A DNA stretch of 34,536 nucleotides from an uncultured Nocardiaceae bacterium (GCA_936936565.1 CAKZIX010000196.1:1-34536), one strand, 5' to 3'. Shown: positions 22,568-31,090, numbered from the stretch's first letter. The notes: generated by a model not told the origin, from the letters alone. Numbers and translations: made by a program.

Positions 22568-23690
22568 TCGCCTCGTCGAGCGTCGCGTCCTTCTTGCAGA
22601 AGGTGAAGCGCACCAACGATTCCCACGGCCCGGGGTGGTCGGTGAAGACGCTCACCGGCACCGCCGCCACGCCGGCCGTTGCCGGCAGCGCCCGGCAGAA
22701 CGCCAGACCGTCGGCCGCCACATCGGCACACACGTAGTAGCTGCCCTCGCTGCGCTTGACGTCGAAACCGGTGTCGGTCAAGGCATTCGACAGCTTGTCC
22801 CGACGGGCTTGCAGGTCGGCGCGCTGCGCGGCCACCCAGTCCTGCTCGTGGTCGAGTGCGTACGCGACGGCGGGCTGAAACGGGCCGCCGGCCACGAACG
22901 TGAACCACTGCTTGGCCGCACGCACCGCCTCGATGAGTTCGGCGGGTGCCAACGCCCATCCGGTCTTCCATCCGGTGACCGCGAAAGTCTTTGCCGCACT
23001 GGACACCACGATGGTGCGCTCGCGCATTCCGGGCAGCGTCGATACCGAGGTGTGGGCGACGGCGTCGAAGGTGAGGTGTTCGTACACCTCGTCGGCGACC
23101 ACGATCAGATCGTGTTCGATTGCCAGCGCGGCGATTTCCGCCAAGTCGTCGGCGTGCAACACCGTGCCCGTCGGGTTGTGCGGTGAGTTGATCAACAGCA
23201 CACGGGTTTTCGAGTTGATCGCCGCGCGCAGGCGGTCGTGGTCGACGACGTAGCCGGTGCCGTCGGGAATCAGCGGCACGCTGCGCCGCACGCCGCCCGC
23301 GATCGCCACCGCCGCGGCGTACAGGTCGAAGTACGGTTCGATCAGCACCACTTCCTCGCCCGGTTCCACCAGCCCGACGATCGCGGCGCTGATCGCCTCG
23401 GAGGCGCCGACGGTGACGAGCACCTCGGCGTCGGGATCGTAGGCGGTGCCGTAGCGGGTCAGCCGGTCGCGCGAAATGGCTTCGCGCAGTACCGGCATGC
23501 CCTTTCCCGGCGGGTATTGGTTGAGCCCGTCGGCGATCGCTTGCCGTGCCGCCGCCAGCATCGCGGGCGGACCGTCGATGTCGGGAAAGCCCTGACCCAG
23601 GTTGATCGCCTCGTGGGCGATGGCCAGTTCGGTCATCTCCGCGAAGATGGTCGACACGTACGGACGCAGCCGCTGGACGGTTCGGGACAT
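22527..23690 (-). CDS. Class I/II PLP aminotransferase (DapC/KAT-like)
   Basis: A 387-residue fold-type I aminotransferase. Visible features are INLGQGFPDIDGP, the cofactor-contact NSPHNPTG at 168-175, the Asp of VADEVYEH near 200, the Schiff-base lysine Lys234 in SSAAKTFAVTGWKTGW, and a C-terminal substrate arginine region ESLVRFTFCKKD. It is close to N-succinyldiaminopimelate aminotransferase DapC and kynurenine/glutamine aminotransferases, which I cannot separate by eye. ATG 23690 (MSRTVQRLRPYV) was chosen over an ATG 183 bases upstream because homology begins there. It is divergent from the organosulfur operon and overlaps lysE by 41 bp at the 3' end. Confidence 0.9.
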   Translation of the reverse strand: MSRTVQRLRPYVSTIFAEMTELAIAHEAINLGQGFPDIDGPPAMLAAARQAIADGLNQYPPGKGMPVLREAISRDRLTRYGTAYDPDAEVLVTVGASEAISAAIVGLVEPGEEVVLIEPYFDLYAAAVAIAGGVRRSVPLIPDGTGYVVDHDRLRAAINSKTRVLLINSPHNPTGTVLHADDLAEIAALAIEHDLIVVADEVYEHLTFDAVAHTSVSTLPGMRERTIVVSSAAKTFAVTGWKTGWALAPAELIEAVRAAKQWFTFVAGGPFQPAVAYALDHEQDWVAAQRADLQARRDKLSNALTDTGFDVKRSEGSYYVCADVAADGLAFCRALPATAGVAAVPVSVFTDHPGPWESLVRFTFCKKDATLDEAIRRLRAWRDRSPV

Positions 23691-23784
23691 GGTTTCGAGC
23701 GTACGACGCGCCTGTGCGGCGAACTTAAAATCGCCCGTCCCAGAACCGTTGTCCGAACGTGGCCGTCGCGAGATCTTTCTCCCC

Positions 23785-24840
23785 ATGCGTAAATTCACTC
23801 GCGCCGTCGCTGCCGTGGTGGCCGCCCTCGGGGTGGCCGCCGCGGTCACCGCGTGCGGCTCCACCGCCACCACGACGGCCGAGGGTAAGACCGTCGTCCG
23901 TTACCAAGGGTCGGCCGGTCAGGTGCTGTATCCCGAACTGGCGGCGAACCTCGGATACTTCAGCAAGATCGAGCTCGACTGGGTGGGCGACACCACCAGC
24001 GGACCGCAGGACATCCAGTCGGCGGCCACCGGTCAGACCGATGTGGGCGGCGCGTTCAACGGTGCCATCGTCAAGCTCGCCGCCGCCAACGCGCCGATCA
24101 CCGCGGTGCTCGGCTACTACGGCGCCGACAAGCAGACCTACACCGGCTACTACGTCGCCGACGGCGGCCCGATCCGGTCCGCGCGCGACCTGATCGGCAA
24201 GAAGGTCGGCATGAACACCCTTGGCGCACATCATGAATTCCTCGTCCGCGAGTGGCTCGCCCAGCAGGGCCTGAGCAACGACGAGATCAAGCAGGTACAG
24301 CTGATCGTGGTGCCGCCGGTGAACACCGAGCAGGCGTTGCGACAGGGGCAGATCGACGTGGCCGCGCTCAACGGCGTGTTCCGGGACAAGGCACTCGAAC
24401 GCGGCGGCATCCGGCCGCTGTTCACCGACGAGACGCTGTTCGGCACCTTCAGCTACGGCAGCTTGGTGTTCCGCAACGACTTCGTCGCCAAGAACAAGGA
24501 AGCGGTGGCCGATTTCGTCCAGGGCACCGCACGAGCGCTGCGGTGGGCGCAGACCACGCCGCGCGATCAGGTGGTGGATAGGTTCAAGCAGATCATCGCT
24601 GCGCGTGGCCGCAACGAGAACGCCGAGCTGACCAACTACTGGCGCAGCACCGGGGTCAGCCCGTCGGGAGTGATCGGGGACAAGGAAATACAGCTGTGGG
24701 TCGACTGGCTGGTGCGCAACGGTGAACTGCCGAAGGACAAGCTCGACGCAAAGAAGCTGTACACCAACGAGTTCAACCCGTATGCCAACGGCACCTACCC
24801 CGCCGACAGCGGGCCCGACGGTCGGGCGCTGGGCAAATGA
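23785..24840 (+). CDS. ABC transporter substrate-binding lipoprotein (SsuA/TauA-like)
   Basis: A 351-residue NMT1/SsuA-type binding lipoprotein. The signal peptide ends in the lipobox VTAC (Cys24). The mature domain has GQVLYPELAANLGYFSKIELDWV, GPQDIQSAATGQTDVGGAFNGA, SARDLIGKKVGMNTLGAHHEFLV and VNTEQALRQGQIDVAAL, the fold used for sulfonates, taurine, nitrate and thiamine precursors. Downstream oxygenases favour an organosulfur compound. ATG 23785 has only a weak ribosome site. TTAAAAT at 23725-23731 may be a -10 element. Its 3' end overlaps the antisense yccF gene by 46 bp. Its stop overlaps an ATG (ATGA) that opens the long frame leading into the ATPase. Confidence 0.88.
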   Translation: MRKFTRAVAAVVAALGVAAAVTACGSTATTTAEGKTVVRYQGSAGQVLYPELAANLGYFSKIELDWVGDTTSGPQDIQSAATGQTDVGGAFNGAIVKLAAANAPITAVLGYYGADKQTYTGYYVADGGPIRSARDLIGKKVGMNTLGAHHEFLVREWLAQQGLSNDEIKQVQLIVVPPVNTEQALRQGQIDVAALNGVFRDKALERGGIRPLFTDETLFGTFSYGSLVFRNDFVAKNKEAVADFVQGTARALRWAQTTPRDQVVDRFKQIIAARGRNENAELTNYWRSTGVSPSGVIGDKEIQLWVDWLVRNGELPKDKLDAKKLYTNEFNPYANGTYPADSGPDGRALGK

Positions 24841-25208
24841 GCGCCGACGATCTGCTTGCCGAGCGGCAGCAGCGAGACGGGGATCATCTTGAAGCTGGCC
24901 AGCCCCAACGGGATTCCGATGATCGTCAGGCAAAACCCGATGCCGGCGATCAGGTGGCCGAGGGCCAGCCACCAGCCGGCGACGAGCAGCCAGATCACGT
25001 TGAGCAGCAGCGAGGCGGTACCGGCGTCGGGGCGGTCGACGACGCTGCGCCCGAAGGGCCACAGCGCGTAGTTGGCCATCCGGAACGACGCCACCCCGAA
25101 GGGGATCGTGACGATGAGGATGCAGCAGATGATGCCGGCCACCACGTAGCCGACGGCCATCCAGAATCCGGCGAACACGAGCCAGATGATGTTCAGCACG
25201 AGCGTCAT
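24795..25208 (-). CDS. YccF-domain membrane protein, antisense within ABC operon
   Basis: A 137-residue integral membrane protein with two tandem YccF domains: NIIWLVFAGFWMAVGYVVAG...IPFGVASFRMANYALWPFGR and the repeat NVIWLLVAGWWLALGHLIAG...IPLGLASFKMIPVSLLPLGK. The function of YccF is unknown. ATG 25208 was chosen; the same frame stays open far upstream, antisense to the ATPase, but with no YccF similarity. The gene lies wholly between the binding-protein and ATPase genes of the plus-strand operon and overlaps the former. Its protein pattern is too specific to be a shadow frame. Confidence 0.88.
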   Translation of the reverse strand: MTLVLNIIWLVFAGFWMAVGYVVAGIICCILIVTIPFGVASFRMANYALWPFGRSVVDRPDAGTASLLLNVIWLLVAGWWLALGHLIAGIGFCLTIIGIPLGLASFKMIPVSLLPLGKQIVGAHLPSARPSGPLSAG

Positions 25209-25223
25209 GGTTCCGATGTTAAG

Positions 25224-25991
25224 TTGCGAATCGAACGGGTGGGCAAACGATTCTCCGACTTCGTCGCCCTCGAGAACCTCGACCTGGACGTGCGTGCGGG
25301 CGAGTTCCTGGTGCTGGTCGGGCCGAGCGGTTGCGGCAAATCCACGCTGCTCGATCTGCTCGGCGGGCTGACGAAACCGACGTTGGGTCGAATCCTGCTG
25401 GACGGCAAGCCGATCACCGGCCCCGGCCTGGACCGCGGCATCGTCTTCCAGCAGTACGCGCTGCTGCCCTGGCGCACCGCGCAACGGAATGTCGAATTCG
25501 GCCTCGAGGCAAAAGGACTGTCGCGCGCGGCGCGGCGCGCGCGTGCCGAGCACTATCTGGAACTGGTCGGTCTGGCCGGTTTCGGGGACCGGTATCCGCA
25601 CGAGCTGTCCGGCGGCATGAAGCAGCGCGTCGCCATCGCGCGCAGCCTGGCGTTCGACCCAGAGGTGCTGCTGATGGACGAGCCGTTCGCCGCGCTCGAC
25701 GCCCAGACCCGAGAGTCGTTGCAGGACGAGCTGTTGCGCATCTGGCGGGCCACCGGCAAGACGATCCTGTTCATCACGCACGGCATCGACGAGGCGGTGT
25801 ATCTCGGGCAGCGCGTCGCGGTGCTCACCTCGCGGCCCGGCACCGTGAAGACGGTCGTGGACATCGAGATCGACCGCACCGCCGAGGACGTCCGCTCGAC
25901 GGAGCGGTTCCGCACCTATCGCCACCACATCTGGGAACAGTTGCGCGCCGAAGTGACGCGTGCTCGCGCGGAGGAGCTCACCCATGTCTAG
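25224..25991 (+). CDS. ABC transporter ATPase (SsuB/TauB-like)
   Basis: An approximately 255-residue nucleotide-binding subunit. Counting from TTG 25224 (LRIERVGKRF), Walker A GPSGCGKST is at 33-41, the Q-loop VFQQYALLPWR at 74-84, signature LSGGMKQR at 128-135, Walker B LLMDEP at 149-154 and the switch His186. It energises uptake with the adjacent permease. The start is doubtful: no ATG or GTG precedes the conserved region closely, and TTG 25224 has no clear ribosome site. GTG 25239 would remove part of the first strand. The frame remains open back to an ATG at 24837 that overlaps the binding-protein stop. The 3' end overlaps the permease start by 8 bp. Confidence 0.9.
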   Translation: MRIERVGKRFSDFVALENLDLDVRAGEFLVLVGPSGCGKSTLLDLLGGLTKPTLGRILLDGKPITGPGLDRGIVFQQYALLPWRTAQRNVEFGLEAKGLSRAARRARAEHYLELVGLAGFGDRYPHELSGGMKQRVAIARSLAFDPEVLLMDEPFAALDAQTRESLQDELLRIWRATGKTILFITHGIDEAVYLGQRVAVLTSRPGTVKTVVDIEIDRTAEDVRSTERFRTYRHHIWEQLRAEVTRARAEELTHV

Positions 25992-26808
25992 TATTGCCGT
26001 CCCGCTCACCTCCGGCCTGCGGCTGCCCGCTGTCGGTGGCGCCGTCGGCAAGTTCGCCTGGCGCGTCACCAAGTCGGTGCTGGCGATCGGGCTGTTCTTG
26101 GCGCTGTGGGAACTCGCGCCGCGCATCGGGCTGGTGGACCGGGTGTTCCTGCCGCCGGTCAGCGAGGTGTTCGTGGCGCTGCGTTCCCTGGCCGCGAGTG
26201 GGGCGCTGTGGAATCACTTGTCCGCCAGCCTGACTCGGGCGTTCAGCGGCTACGCCGTGGCGATCGTGATCGCGGTCCCGCTCGGCATCGCGATCGCGTG
26301 GTACCGGCCGGTTGCCGAGTTCCTCGGGCCGATCCTGGAACTGTTCCGCAACACCGCGGCGCTGGCGCTGCTGCCGGTGTTCGTGTTGATTCTCGGCATC
26401 GGCGAGGAATCGAAGATTGCGCTGGTGCTGTACGCGAGCTCGTTCCCGATCCTGATCAACACCATCTCCGGGGTCCGCACCGTCGACCCGCTGCTGATCA
26501 AATCAGCACGCTCGCTGGGTATTTCGGAACTACAACTGTTCGCGAAGGTGATCCTGCCGGCGGCGGCGCCGTCGGTGTTCGCCGGTTTGCGCCTGGCGGC
26601 GGCGTCCTCGATCCTGGTGCTGCTGGCGGCCGAAATGGTCGGTGCGCGAGCCGGACTCGGCTATCTGATCACCGCCTCGCAATTGAACTTCCAGATTCCC
26701 AACATGTATGCGGGCATCGTCGCGATCGCGCTGGTGGGTCTGGCTGTCAACACCGTCCTCGTCCTCGTCGAACGCCGCTTCTCGCGGTGGCGTCACACCT
26801 CGGAGTAA
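25984..26808 (+). CDS. ABC transporter permease (SsuC/TauC-like)
   Basis: A 274-residue BPD-type permease with about six membrane helices. The EAA coupling loop is visible in LLIKSARSLGISELQLFAKVILPAAAPSVFAGLRL, read around residues 165-200, followed by the family end AEMVGARAGLGYLI. ATG 25984 overlaps the ATPase stop (ATGTCTAG), giving tight coupling. It is closest to sulfonate/taurine/nitrate permeases. Together with the binding lipoprotein and ATPase it makes a complete importer; only the yccF insertion interrupts the gene order. Confidence 0.92.
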   Translation: MSSIAVPLTSGLRLPAVGGAVGKFAWRVTKSVLAIGLFLALWELAPRIGLVDRVFLPPVSEVFVALRSLAASGALWNHLSASLTRAFSGYAVAIVIAVPLGIAIAWYRPVAEFLGPILELFRNTAALALLPVFVLILGIGEESKIALVLYASSFPILINTISGVRTVDPLLIKSARSLGISELQLFAKVILPAAAPSVFAGLRLAAASSILVLLAAEMVGARAGLGYLITASQLNFQIPNMYAGIVAIALVGLAVNTVLVLVERRFSRWRHTSE

Positions 26809-26810
26809 CC

Positions 26811-28139
26811 GTGCTACATCTGAATGCCTTCCTCATGGGTGTCGGCCACCATGAGGCGGCCTGGCGTCATCCGCGCACCGACGCGCGTAACACATTGGAC
26901 GTCAAGCATTTCCAGGATCTCGCACGCATCGCCGAGCGCGGCAGGTTCGATTCGGTGTTCTTCGCCGACGGGCTGGCCGTCGGCCCGAACGTCAAGCGCA
27001 ACAGCATGGCAGTGTTCGAGCCGGTCACGTTGCTGGCGGCGATGGCGGTGGTCACCGAACACGTCGGGCTGATCGCCACGGCTACGACCACGTACGCCGA
27101 TCCGTTCACCACCGCCCGAAAGTTCGCCTCGCTCGACCACATCAGCGGGGGCCGCGCGGGCTGGAACATCGTCACCTCGGCCGGTGCCGACGAAGCCGCC
27201 AACTTCGGGCTCGACGGCATCCCACTGCACGCCGGACGCTACGAGCGGGCCACGGAATTCCTCGAAGCCGCACTGGCGCTGTGGGATTCATGGGAAAACG
27301 ACGCGATCGTGCTGGACGCCGCCGCCGGCGTCTACGCCGACGCCGACAAGGTGCACCGCATCGACCATGCCGGAACCCATTTCCGCATCCGGGGGCCGCT
27401 CAACACGCCCCGGTCGGTGCAGGGGCGGCCGCTGTTGGTGCAGGCGGGATCGTCGGAAAGCGGAAAGGATTTCGCCGCTCGCTATGCCGAGGCGGTATTC
27501 ACCGCCCAGCGCACGGTCGAGGAGGGACAGGCCTTCTACCGGGACCTGAAAGCGCGGCTGAAGGCATACGGGCGCCGTGCCGACGAGCTGCTGGTACTGC
27601 CGGGCATCGTGCCGTTCGTCGGCGCGACCGAGGCGGCGGCGAAGGCACTGGAAGCCGAGTTCACGGCGCTCATCTCACCCGACTACGCACTGCGTCAGCT
27701 GTCCACCATGCTGGGGACCGACCTCACCGAGCAGGATCTGGACGGCCCGCTGCCGCCCGTTCCGGCGGAGTCCGCGATCCAGGGCAACAAGAGCCGGTAC
27801 CAGCTGGTCAAAGACCTCGCCGCGAACGAGCGACTCACCGTGCGCGAACTGATCGGCAAACTGGGCGGGGGCCGTGGGCACCGCACGATCGCCGGCACAC
27901 CCGAACAGATCGCCGACGACCTCGAGCACTGGTACCGTAGCGGCGCCGCGGACGGCTTCAACGTGATGCCGCCGTATCTGCCCGGCGGGCTCACCGATTT
28001 CGTCGACCATGTCGTGCCGATTCTGCAGCAGCGCAAGCTGTTTCGCACGGAGTACACGGCCGAAACGCTGCGCGGCCACTACGGGCTCGCGCTGCCGGAG
28101 AGCCGGTATGCACGCGTGGCCGCGGGCGCCACCGTTTGA
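26811..28139 (+). CDS. FMN-dependent monooxygenase (NtaA/SnaA/DszA family)
   Basis: A 442-residue two-component flavin monooxygenase of the luciferase-like class that includes nitrilotriacetate, pristinamycin and dibenzothiophene sulfone monooxygenases. Motifs are LNAFLMGVGHHEAAWRHP, FDSVFFADGLAVG, FEPVTLLAAMAVVTEHVGLI, YADPFTTARKFASLDHISGG, and AGWNIVTSAGADEAANFG. It needs reduced FMN from a separate reductase not found here. GTG 26811 lies 2 bp after the permease stop with GGAG six bases upstream. Position after a sulfonate-type importer suggests it releases sulfite from an imported sulfonate or sulfone, but nitrogenous substrates are also known for the family. Confidence 0.9.
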   Translation: MLHLNAFLMGVGHHEAAWRHPRTDARNTLDVKHFQDLARIAERGRFDSVFFADGLAVGPNVKRNSMAVFEPVTLLAAMAVVTEHVGLIATATTTYADPFTTARKFASLDHISGGRAGWNIVTSAGADEAANFGLDGIPLHAGRYERATEFLEAALALWDSWENDAIVLDAAAGVYADADKVHRIDHAGTHFRIRGPLNTPRSVQGRPLLVQAGSSESGKDFAARYAEAVFTAQRTVEEGQAFYRDLKARLKAYGRRADELLVLPGIVPFVGATEAAAKALEAEFTALISPDYALRQLSTMLGTDLTEQDLDGPLPPVPAESAIQGNKSRYQLVKDLAANERLTVRELIGKLGGGRGHRTIAGTPEQIADDLEHWYRSGAADGFNVMPPYLPGGLTDFVDHVVPILQQRKLFRTEYTAETLRGHYGLALPESRYARVAAGATV

Positions 28140-28175
28140 CCCATCACTACCAACGAGCGGACGTAGGTTATAGCT

Positions 28176-29165
28176 ATGCGATTCGGATTGTTCGTGCCGC
28201 AAGGATGGCGGCTGGACCTTGTCGGGATCGACCCGGCGCAGCAGTGGGCCACGATCAAGGATCTGGCACAGTGGATCGACGGGCGCGAGGCCTGGGAATC
28301 GGTGTGGGTGTACGACCACTTCCACACCGTTCCGGTGCCCACCGCGGAGGCCACGCACGAGGCGTGGTCGCTGATCTCCGCACTGGGCGCGGTGACGGAC
28401 CGGGTGCGGCTGGGGCAGATGTGTACCGCGATGAGCTACCGCAACCCCGTCTACCTGGCCAAGGTTGCCGCCACCGCAGACATCATCTCGGGCGGTCGCG
28501 TGGAGATGGGCATCGGCGGCGGCTGGTACGAGCATGAATGGCGTGCCTATGGGTACGGATTCCCCTCGGCGGGCGAACGATTGGCTCGCCTGGACGAGGG
28601 TGTGCAGATCTTCCGGCAGGCCTGGACGACCGGGTCCGCCACCCTCGACGGCAAGCACTACCAGGTCGACGGCGCCATCGTGCAGCCACTTCCGTTGCAA
28701 GAGGGCGGAATTCCGATCTGGGTCGCCGGGGGCGGCGAGCGCAAGACGTTGCGCACCGCGGCAAAATACGCGCAGTACACCAACTTCGGCGGCGATCCCG
28801 TTACTTTCGCGCACAAATCGGAAGTGCTGCGCGAGCATTGCAAAGACGTCGGCACCGATTTCGACGCGATCGTGCGGTCGCTGAACTTCAATGTGATCGT
28901 CGGGGAGACGGAAGCCGAAGTGGCGCAACGGCTCGAGCGGCTGCGGGTCCGGCTGTCGGCGCTGGTTCCCGAGCACGAAGTGACGCGCGCAATGGATCTG
29001 TTCCGCGGCAACGCGGGCGTCGGCACCCCGGAGCACATCGTCGCGCGGATTCAGGAACTTCGCGAGCTCGGTCTGGGCTACGGCATCGGCTACTTCCCCG
29101 AGGCCGCATACGATCGCTCCGGCATCGAGCTATTCGAACGTGAGGTACTCGGCGCGCTGAAATAA
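28176..29165 (+). CDS. LLM-class F420-dependent oxidoreductase
   Basis: A 329-residue luciferase-like TIM-barrel protein of the actinobacterial F420-type group. Typical segments are MRFGLFVPQGWRLD, ESVWVYDHFHTVP, VRLGQMCTAMSYRNPVYLAKVAATAD, SGGRVEMGIGGGWYEHEW, GIPIWVAGGGERKTL and a C-terminal NAGVGTPEHIVARI. It probably uses F420H2, but FMN use cannot be excluded by eye. The ATG lies 36 bp after the preceding monooxygenase. TATAGCT ends just before it, so there may be an extra leaderless promoter. It is probably part of the organosulfur operon, handling the product of or an intermediate in that pathway; the exact reaction is unknown. Confidence 0.88.
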   Translation: MRFGLFVPQGWRLDLVGIDPAQQWATIKDLAQWIDGREAWESVWVYDHFHTVPVPTAEATHEAWSLISALGAVTDRVRLGQMCTAMSYRNPVYLAKVAATADIISGGRVEMGIGGGWYEHEWRAYGYGFPSAGERLARLDEGVQIFRQAWTTGSATLDGKHYQVDGAIVQPLPLQEGGIPIWVAGGGERKTLRTAAKYAQYTNFGGDPVTFAHKSEVLREHCKDVGTDFDAIVRSLNFNVIVGETEAEVAQRLERLRVRLSALVPEHEVTRAMDLFRGNAGVGTPEHIVARIQELRELGLGYGIGYFPEAAYDRSGIELFEREVLGALK

Positions 29166-29231
29166 CAAGCGCGCGACAGTATTCACGGCTTTTGCCGGTA
29201 CCGCCGGTAACACGCTCCTAGGCTGACGGCG

Positions 29232-29801
29232 ATGCTTGTGGAATCGCTGTCAGACGGAACCGTGTGGTTGTCCCCGCCCATGCGGTCCGATGTCGACGAG
29301 ATCACCAGGTACTGCCGGCACACGTCGATCCAGAATTGGACGACCGTACCGGTTCCGTATACCCGGCACGAGGCCGAGGTGTTCGTCGAAACGGTGGTCC
29401 CACGCGGCTGGACCGACCGCAGCCCCACCTGGGCCGTGCGCTCCGCCGCGGCCGGCCACGTTGCCGGAATGATCGGACTGACCGCCCGCGACGAATCGAT
29501 GGCCGAGATCGGGTACTGGCTGGCGCCGTCCATGCGGTCGCGCGGCATCATGACCGCCGCCGTGAAGTTGGTGTGCACCTTCGGGTTTCGTTCCGACAGC
29601 CTGCACCTGCAACGGATCGAGTGGCATGCCTACGTCGGCAACGTGGCCTCCGCCGCGGTGGCCCGGCGCGCCGGATTCCGTTACGAAGGACTCCTGCGCG
29701 CCGGGGGCGTTCAGCGCGGCACGCGGCGCGACTCCTGGGTGGCCGGGCTGCTGCCCGGCGACCCGATGGAACCGGCCGACGGCTGGCCCTTCGGCAGCTG
29801 A
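29232..29801 (+). CDS. GNAT-family N-acetyltransferase (RimJ/RimL-like)
   Basis: A 189-residue acetyltransferase. It begins GTVWLSPPMRSDVDEITRYC and has the order expected of RimJ/RimL-type enzymes: WAVRSAAAGHVAGMIGLTARD (first beta strands), EIGYWLAPSMRSRGIMTAAV with the acetyl-CoA loop RSRGIM at 102-107, then IEWHAYVGNVASAAVARRAGFRYEG. These modify protein N-termini or small amines; the target is not deducible. TAGGCT ends 7 bases before the ATG, so the transcript may be leaderless. The last 91 bp overlap the convergent PepSY gene. Confidence 0.9.
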   Translation: MLVESLSDGTVWLSPPMRSDVDEITRYCRHTSIQNWTTVPVPYTRHEAEVFVETVVPRGWTDRSPTWAVRSAAAGHVAGMIGLTARDESMAEIGYWLAPSMRSRGIMTAAVKLVCTFGFRSDSLHLQRIEWHAYVGNVASAAVARRAGFRYEGLLRAGGVQRGTRRDSWVAGLLPGDPMEPADGWPFGS

Positions 29802-31090
29802 CCGACGATCACGTCGACCACCAGGAACGCCAGCAGACTGACCCCGAGTACCGGCAGGAACCAGCCGATCGCCGCCGTCACGAGTGTGATACCAAGCAGC
29901 ACAATGGGATTCATCCGGCGTACGGCACCGCGGCGGGGCGCTTTGCCGAGCGTCAGCCGCCCGCCGCGCGCCGGGCGGCGCTGCCACCACATCAGGTAGC
30001 CCCGGCCGATCAACGTCACCAGCGCGATCGCGGTAGCCAGCAACACCAGCTGATTGGCCAGCCCGAACAACGTGCCCATGTGGCCGCGGATACCCCAGTC
30101 CGCGAGCTTGGCGATCAGGCTGTAATCGCGGTTGTAGTCCAGCGTCGCTGTCACCCGTCCGGACGCGGGATCGATTGCCACGGAATCTGTTTCCGGCCGG
30201 AACGCCTTGTCGGTCTCGGCCACCGACAGCGCGCCGCCGGCGCTCGCGGTGATCTCCACCGGCGCCGTCACCCCGTGCTCGGCGGCCGTGGCGACCACGC
30301 GATCGAAGTCCGTCTGCGGCACCGCAGTGGACGCCTCGTGCCCCTCGTGTCCGCCGGCAGTCTGCGGCGCAGCGCCCGTGTCGAGCTTGGGACGCTGCCA
30401 ATCCATCGCGGTGCGAACCTCTTTCACGTTCGCACCGGCATACGTCGACCAGGTCAGCCCGGTCGCGGACAGAAATAGCAGGGCCAGCACGATCCACACG
30501 CCCGTCGCGCCGTGCCAGTTCAGGGTGCGGGCGCGACCTGTCGTGGCGCGGTCCACGGTGAGCACGCGCGCCGCCCGATTGCGGCGACGATCGTTGCGCG
30601 CCTTGCGCAACCACAGCAACAGCCCGCCCAGCGCCACGACCCACAGCCACGATGCGGCCAACTCGCTGTAGAGGGCGCCGGTGTCGCCGAGGTGCAGGTT
30701 CGCGTGCAACCCGTCGAGCCAGGTGCTCAACGGCAGCGACCCGAACCAGACCGTCTCGTCACCGAGCACCCGCCCGGTGTACGGATCGACGAACACCGCG
30801 AGTTGCGTCTCCTCGCCGAGCTCGAACAACACTCGCGTGGACTCGGTGTCGTCGGCCGGGGGGCGCAAGCCTGCGAACGTGCGATCCGGATGGGCGGCGC
30901 GTGCCGCGTCGATCTGCTGGTTGAGCGGCAGCGCCGGTCCCGCCGGCGTCACCGTCAACACATCGCGATACACGAACTGCTCCACCGTCGGCGCGATCGC
31001 GTACAGGCCGCCCGTAACGGCCGCTAGCAGGAGAAACGGCGCCACCAAGATCCCTGCATAGAAGTGCAGGCGGCGCAGAAGTTGATACAT
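29711..31090 (-). CDS. PepSY-associated membrane protein (PiuB-like)
   Basis: A 459-residue PepSY_TM protein with about five membrane helices (near 15-33, 145-160, 190-210, 345-370 and 397-430). Conserved features are LRRLHFYAGILVAPFLLL at the start, FVDPYTGRVLGDE (PepSY-type strand), WLDGLHANLHLGDTG and TLNWHGATGVWI. These histidines are typical of the family and may bind haem or metal. Between helices 3 and 4 lies a short GGHEGHE stretch that could bind metal. PiuB-like proteins are often linked to iron or copper uptake, but function is unproven and no iron box is seen upstream. The C-terminal tail beyond the last helix overlaps the GNAT gene. ATG 31090 has no good ribosome site. Confidence 0.88.
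   Translation of the reverse strand: MYQLLRRLHFYAGILVAPFLLLAAVTGGLYAIAPTVEQFVYRDVLTVTPAGPALPLNQQIDAARAAHPDRTFAGLRPPADDTESTRVLFELGEETQLAVFVDPYTGRVLGDETVWFGSLPLSTWLDGLHANLHLGDTGALYSELAASWLWVVALGGLLLWLRKARNDRRRNRAARVLTVDRATTGRARTLNWHGATGVWIVLALLFLSATGLTWSTYAGANVKEVRTAMDWQRPKLDTGAAPQTAGGHEGHEASTAVPQTDFDRVVATAAEHGVTAPVEITASAGGALSVAETDKAFRPETDSVAIDPASGRVTATLDYNRDYSLIAKLADWGIRGHMGTLFGLANQLVLLATAIALVTLIGRGYLMWWQRRPARGGRLTLGKAPRRGAVRRMNPIVLLGITLVTAAIGWFLPVLGVSLLAFLVVDVIVGQLPKGQPSAGSIGSPGSSPATQESRRVPR

Noticed and set aside
24795..26126. 443-codon minus-strand frame ending in YccF
   Set aside because: Only the last 137 codons match YccF; the rest is antisense to the ATPase and permease. The YccF domain starts exactly at ATG 25208.
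28140..28175. GTAGGTTATAGCTATG before the F420-type oxidoreductase as an iron box
   Set aside because: It lacks the second half-site CTAACC; TAGGTT or TATAGCT is better read as a possible -10 element.
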